Below, one piece after another: positions 22,283 through 23,630 of a DNA stretch of 23,630 nucleotides. Within the stretch, counting starts at the first letter, position 1. Every line of letters begins with the position of its first letter. Under the pieces are notes generated by a model. That model worked only from the letters and a program-made list of their open reading frames with translations, had not been told where the DNA came from and did not search any database. This DNA is from a virus, in the IMG/VR virus record IMGVR_UViG_3300023170_000173, positions 1 to 23,630 of that record. One strand, given 5' to 3'. Made by a program: the position numbers and the translations under genes.

Positions 22283-22460
22283 TATTCTCTCCATTTATTT
22301 CGCTTGCATAAACAAACCAACGCTTCCCAAACTTTTTACCTTTGACCTCTCCGTTTTGTAACAAACGAAGAAGTCTTTTTCTATTGCTTGGTGTATCTCC
22401 AAACATCAGTTCGGTAGCTTCTTGAGTAGAATAATACGCTTTAGAATGGTATGTCATCAT
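22257..22460 (-). CDS. Small helix-turn-helix protein (excisionase/MerR-like HTH)
   Basis: A 67-residue protein whose whole length fits the HTH_17/excisionase type: YYSTQEATELMFGDTPSNRK, then RLLRLLQNGEVKGKKFGKRW and FVYASEINGEN (helix-turn-helix, a wing, and the closing aromatic strand). Such proteins bind DNA as small regulators or directionality factors. No integrase is in the window, so a regulatory role is more likely than excision. Two adjacent ATGs (22460 and 22457) could start it. Both lie inside the codons for the acidic tail of the ssDNA-binding protein, so the two genes overlap by 17-20 bases. Confidence 0.72.
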   Translation of the reverse strand: MMTYHSKAYYSTQEATELMFGDTPSNRKRLLRLLQNGEVKGKKFGKRWFVYASEINGENNEVQQGWN

Positions 22461-22779
22461 TTAACTCATCTTTTAGTGCTGAAATAGGACTAGGCTTTGG
22501 TGGATCAATAGACTGAGCTAGTGATTTCATGCCTGGTTGTGACACACCATCTGATATACTATCGGTGTATTGACCTTGCACTACCTCTGATATGGCAAGA
22601 CCAAGTGATCCGTCATCATTACCAAATAACTTTACACTATACCTAGCATCTTTTCTTAGATAGATATCTGCTGGACTGCCGTCTTTGTATGGTGTCCACT
22701 TTGAGTTACCATGTGTAGCTTTGCCCTCTGAGTTAGGGAATAGCGTTATGTTTACTACTTTTCTATATTGATTAGCCAT
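22441..22779 (-). CDS. Small ssDNA-binding-type protein with DDIPF tail
   Basis: A 112-residue protein. Residues 1-70 look like a compact beta-rich domain (YRKVVNITLFPN, ADIYLRKDARYSVKLFG, LGLAISEVVQG), 75-100 are a flexible Pro/Ser linker, and the end is LKDELNDDIPF. The acidic DDIPF tip is the hallmark of bacterial-type SSB, used to recruit partner proteins. I do not recognise a canonical OB-fold signature, so the core may be a divergent one. It directly follows the annealing-protein gene with an 8-base overlap (ATGGCTAA) and has a good ribosome site (AAGGA). It would coat single strands during recombination or replication. Confidence 0.72.
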   Translation of the reverse strand: MANQYRKVVNITLFPNSEGKATHGNSKWTPYKDGSPADIYLRKDARYSVKLFGNDDGSLGLAISEVVQGQYTDSISDGVSQPGMKSLAQSIDPPKPSPISALKDELNDDIPF

Positions 22780-23491
22780 TTAATTTCCTTTCTAGTTGGT
22801 CTAAATACTTTAGAAATACCTGACTTGCCTTCTTAAACAAGTCAGGGTTATGTTGTTTCATCTCATTTAAGGTAGTTTGAGATTCAGTGTAGAATGAATT
22901 TAATTGGTCAGTTGTTCTTTTTTGCTGACACCAATGCTCAAAATCTTCTACTTTTTTAGCGTGTATTTGTCTCCTTTCTTCGTCTGTTAATTCTCTAGGT
23001 TGTGGGGGTTTAGGTGGAATACTCTTAACATCTTCTTTTGTCAAAGGTTGAGGAGCCTGGGGTTTTGGGGATACGAGTTTGTTCGGCTCCTCTTTCATAG
23101 CTTGCGTTTTTCTCTGAACTGCGTCAAGTTCATTCGCACTAGCATACTCTCCACCAGCTAGTCCAAGACTAGCCAAAGCTCTACCTATTGCAGAAGTCTC
23201 AGCGTTTTCCAAAGCAGATGTTGTATTGACCATGCCTTGTCCTCGTATCTCTTCTGCCATACCAGCACCTACACTTCGACCATCTTTATCTGTGATGATA
23301 GCTTTGATAACAACTCGCTTGCCATCATTGACTAGTATCTCAGTATTAAGACCAAAGTCTGTGCCATGTATACGTCTAAAGGCTTCCATTCTATGCACCA
23401 CTTGTGTGTATAGCTTGCCACCTTTTTGTTTGACACCATGAGACTTGTGTAAGTCTGCAATGGTATCCATAGTTTTAGCTAAGTTACTCAT
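22772..23491 (-). CDS. Single-strand annealing recombination protein (ERF/Rad52-like)
   Basis: A 239-residue protein. The N-terminal domain (about 1-128) carries the annealing-protein pattern: LYTQVVHRMEAFRRIHG, VVIKAIITDKDGRSVGAGMA and the key stretch SALENAETSAIGRALASLGL followed by AGGEYASANELDAV. Then come a Pro-rich linker (PKPQAPQPL ... PPKPPQPREL) and a helical C-terminus. Such proteins anneal complementary strands in phage recombination and work with an SSB, which is the next gene. Exact family (ERF, Sak or Rad52-like) cannot be fixed by eye. The ribosome site GAGAGGA precedes the ATG, and its start overlaps the upstream gene by 8 bases. Confidence 0.8.
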   Translation of the reverse strand: MSNLAKTMDTIADLHKSHGVKQKGGKLYTQVVHRMEAFRRIHGTDFGLNTEILVNDGKRVVIKAIITDKDGRSVGAGMAEEIRGQGMVNTTSALENAETSAIGRALASLGLAGGEYASANELDAVQRKTQAMKEEPNKLVSPKPQAPQPLTKEDVKSIPPKPPQPRELTDEERRQIHAKKVEDFEHWCQQKRTTDQLNSFYTESQTTLNEMKQHNPDLFKKASQVFLKYLDQLERKLNG

Positions 23492-23630
23492 TGTTTCCTC
23501 TCATTAACTTACTTAACATTTCCATAAGCACTTCGTTTTGTTTGGTAACAACTTCGTGCTTACTCTCTAGTTTAGCTATACGATCCTCTAATATATCTAT
23601 AGCTTGTGCATGATACTGCTCAGTATCACT
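23484..23630 (-). CDS. 3' end of a coiled-coil protein, partial
   Basis: An open frame enters from beyond the window on the minus strand and ends at 23484. The 48 visible residues are helical with hydrophobic spacing typical of a coiled coil (AIDILEDRIAKLESKHEVV, then NEVLMEMLSKLMRG). The stop overlaps the annealing-protein start by 8 bases (ATGAGTAA), matching the style of real junctions in this genome. The N-terminal part, and so the function, is not visible. Confidence 0.6.
   Translation of the reverse strand, partial: SDTEQYHAQAIDILEDRIAKLESKHEVVTKQNEVLMEMLSKLMRGNNE

Noticed and set aside
22257-22460. Excisionase (Xis) with nearby integrase, implying a temperate phage
   Set aside because: The HTH fold fits excisionase-like proteins, but no integrase, att-like repeat or repressor is in the window; small regulators share this fold.
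1-23630. tRNA genes, CRISPR arrays or insertion sequences
   Set aside because: Gaps between genes are at most about 50 bases, with no cloverleaf, spaced repeats or terminal inverted repeats visible.

Overview
The window looks like the late half and part of the early half of a short-tailed (podovirus) phage genome with T7-like virion architecture. It is AT-rich and extremely compact: genes abut or overlap by 1, 4 or 8 bases, and no stretch of 300 bases lacks a gene. The gene order is portal, Bbp19-like protein, scaffold, capsid, tail tube A and B, gp13/14/15/16-like ejection proteins and tail fiber. This order, together with the style of the small proteins (LamG/SPRY tip protein, XhlA-like protein, 3TM-superfamily holin, small basic proteins), points to an uncultured marine podovirus of the kind found in metagenomes and among phages of SAR11/SAR116-type hosts. 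The host is an inference; nothing in the window names it. No integrase, tRNA, CRISPR array or insertion sequence is visible. Terminase, RNA polymerase and DNA polymerase must lie outside the window if they are present.

Layout. Positions 1-3612 (+) form the head module: 3' part of the portal gene, a Bbp19-like small protein, scaffold, a 72-aa helical protein, major capsid protein and a probable decoration protein. It ends in a hairpin at 3621-3645. Positions 3662-7071 (+) hold tail tube proteins A and B and a gp13-like GNAT-fold protein. Positions 7074-14475 (+) hold four ejection (internal core) proteins, with the gp16 equivalent apparently split over two genes. After a small gap with a possible sigma-70-like promoter, 14523-19156 (+) holds the tail fiber, a large LamG/SPRY/repeat protein likely to bind the host surface, and a probable fiber chaperone.

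Positions 19157-21922 (+) are a lysis and small-protein module. It holds a TTG-started 53-aa membrane protein, a 156-aa protein with a C-terminal membrane helix, a cysteine-containing 65-aa protein, a 2-TM protein, a holin of the 3TM superfamily and an M15-type endolysin. Four small, very lysine/arginine-rich proteins lie around the endolysin gene.

Positions 21923-23630 are on the minus strand and converge on the late operon. Read 5' to 3' on that strand they are the end of a coiled-coil protein, a single-strand annealing protein, a small ssDNA-binding protein with a DDIPF tail, a helix-turn-helix protein and a zinc-ribbon protein. The two converging operons share a 32-base imperfect palindrome centred exactly between their stop codons (21907-21938).

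How they work together: the plus-strand genes build, fill and arm the virion and then lyse the cell. The minus-strand genes look like an earlier-acting recombination/replication and regulatory cassette. All functional names come from recognising family signatures by eye; no database search was possible.
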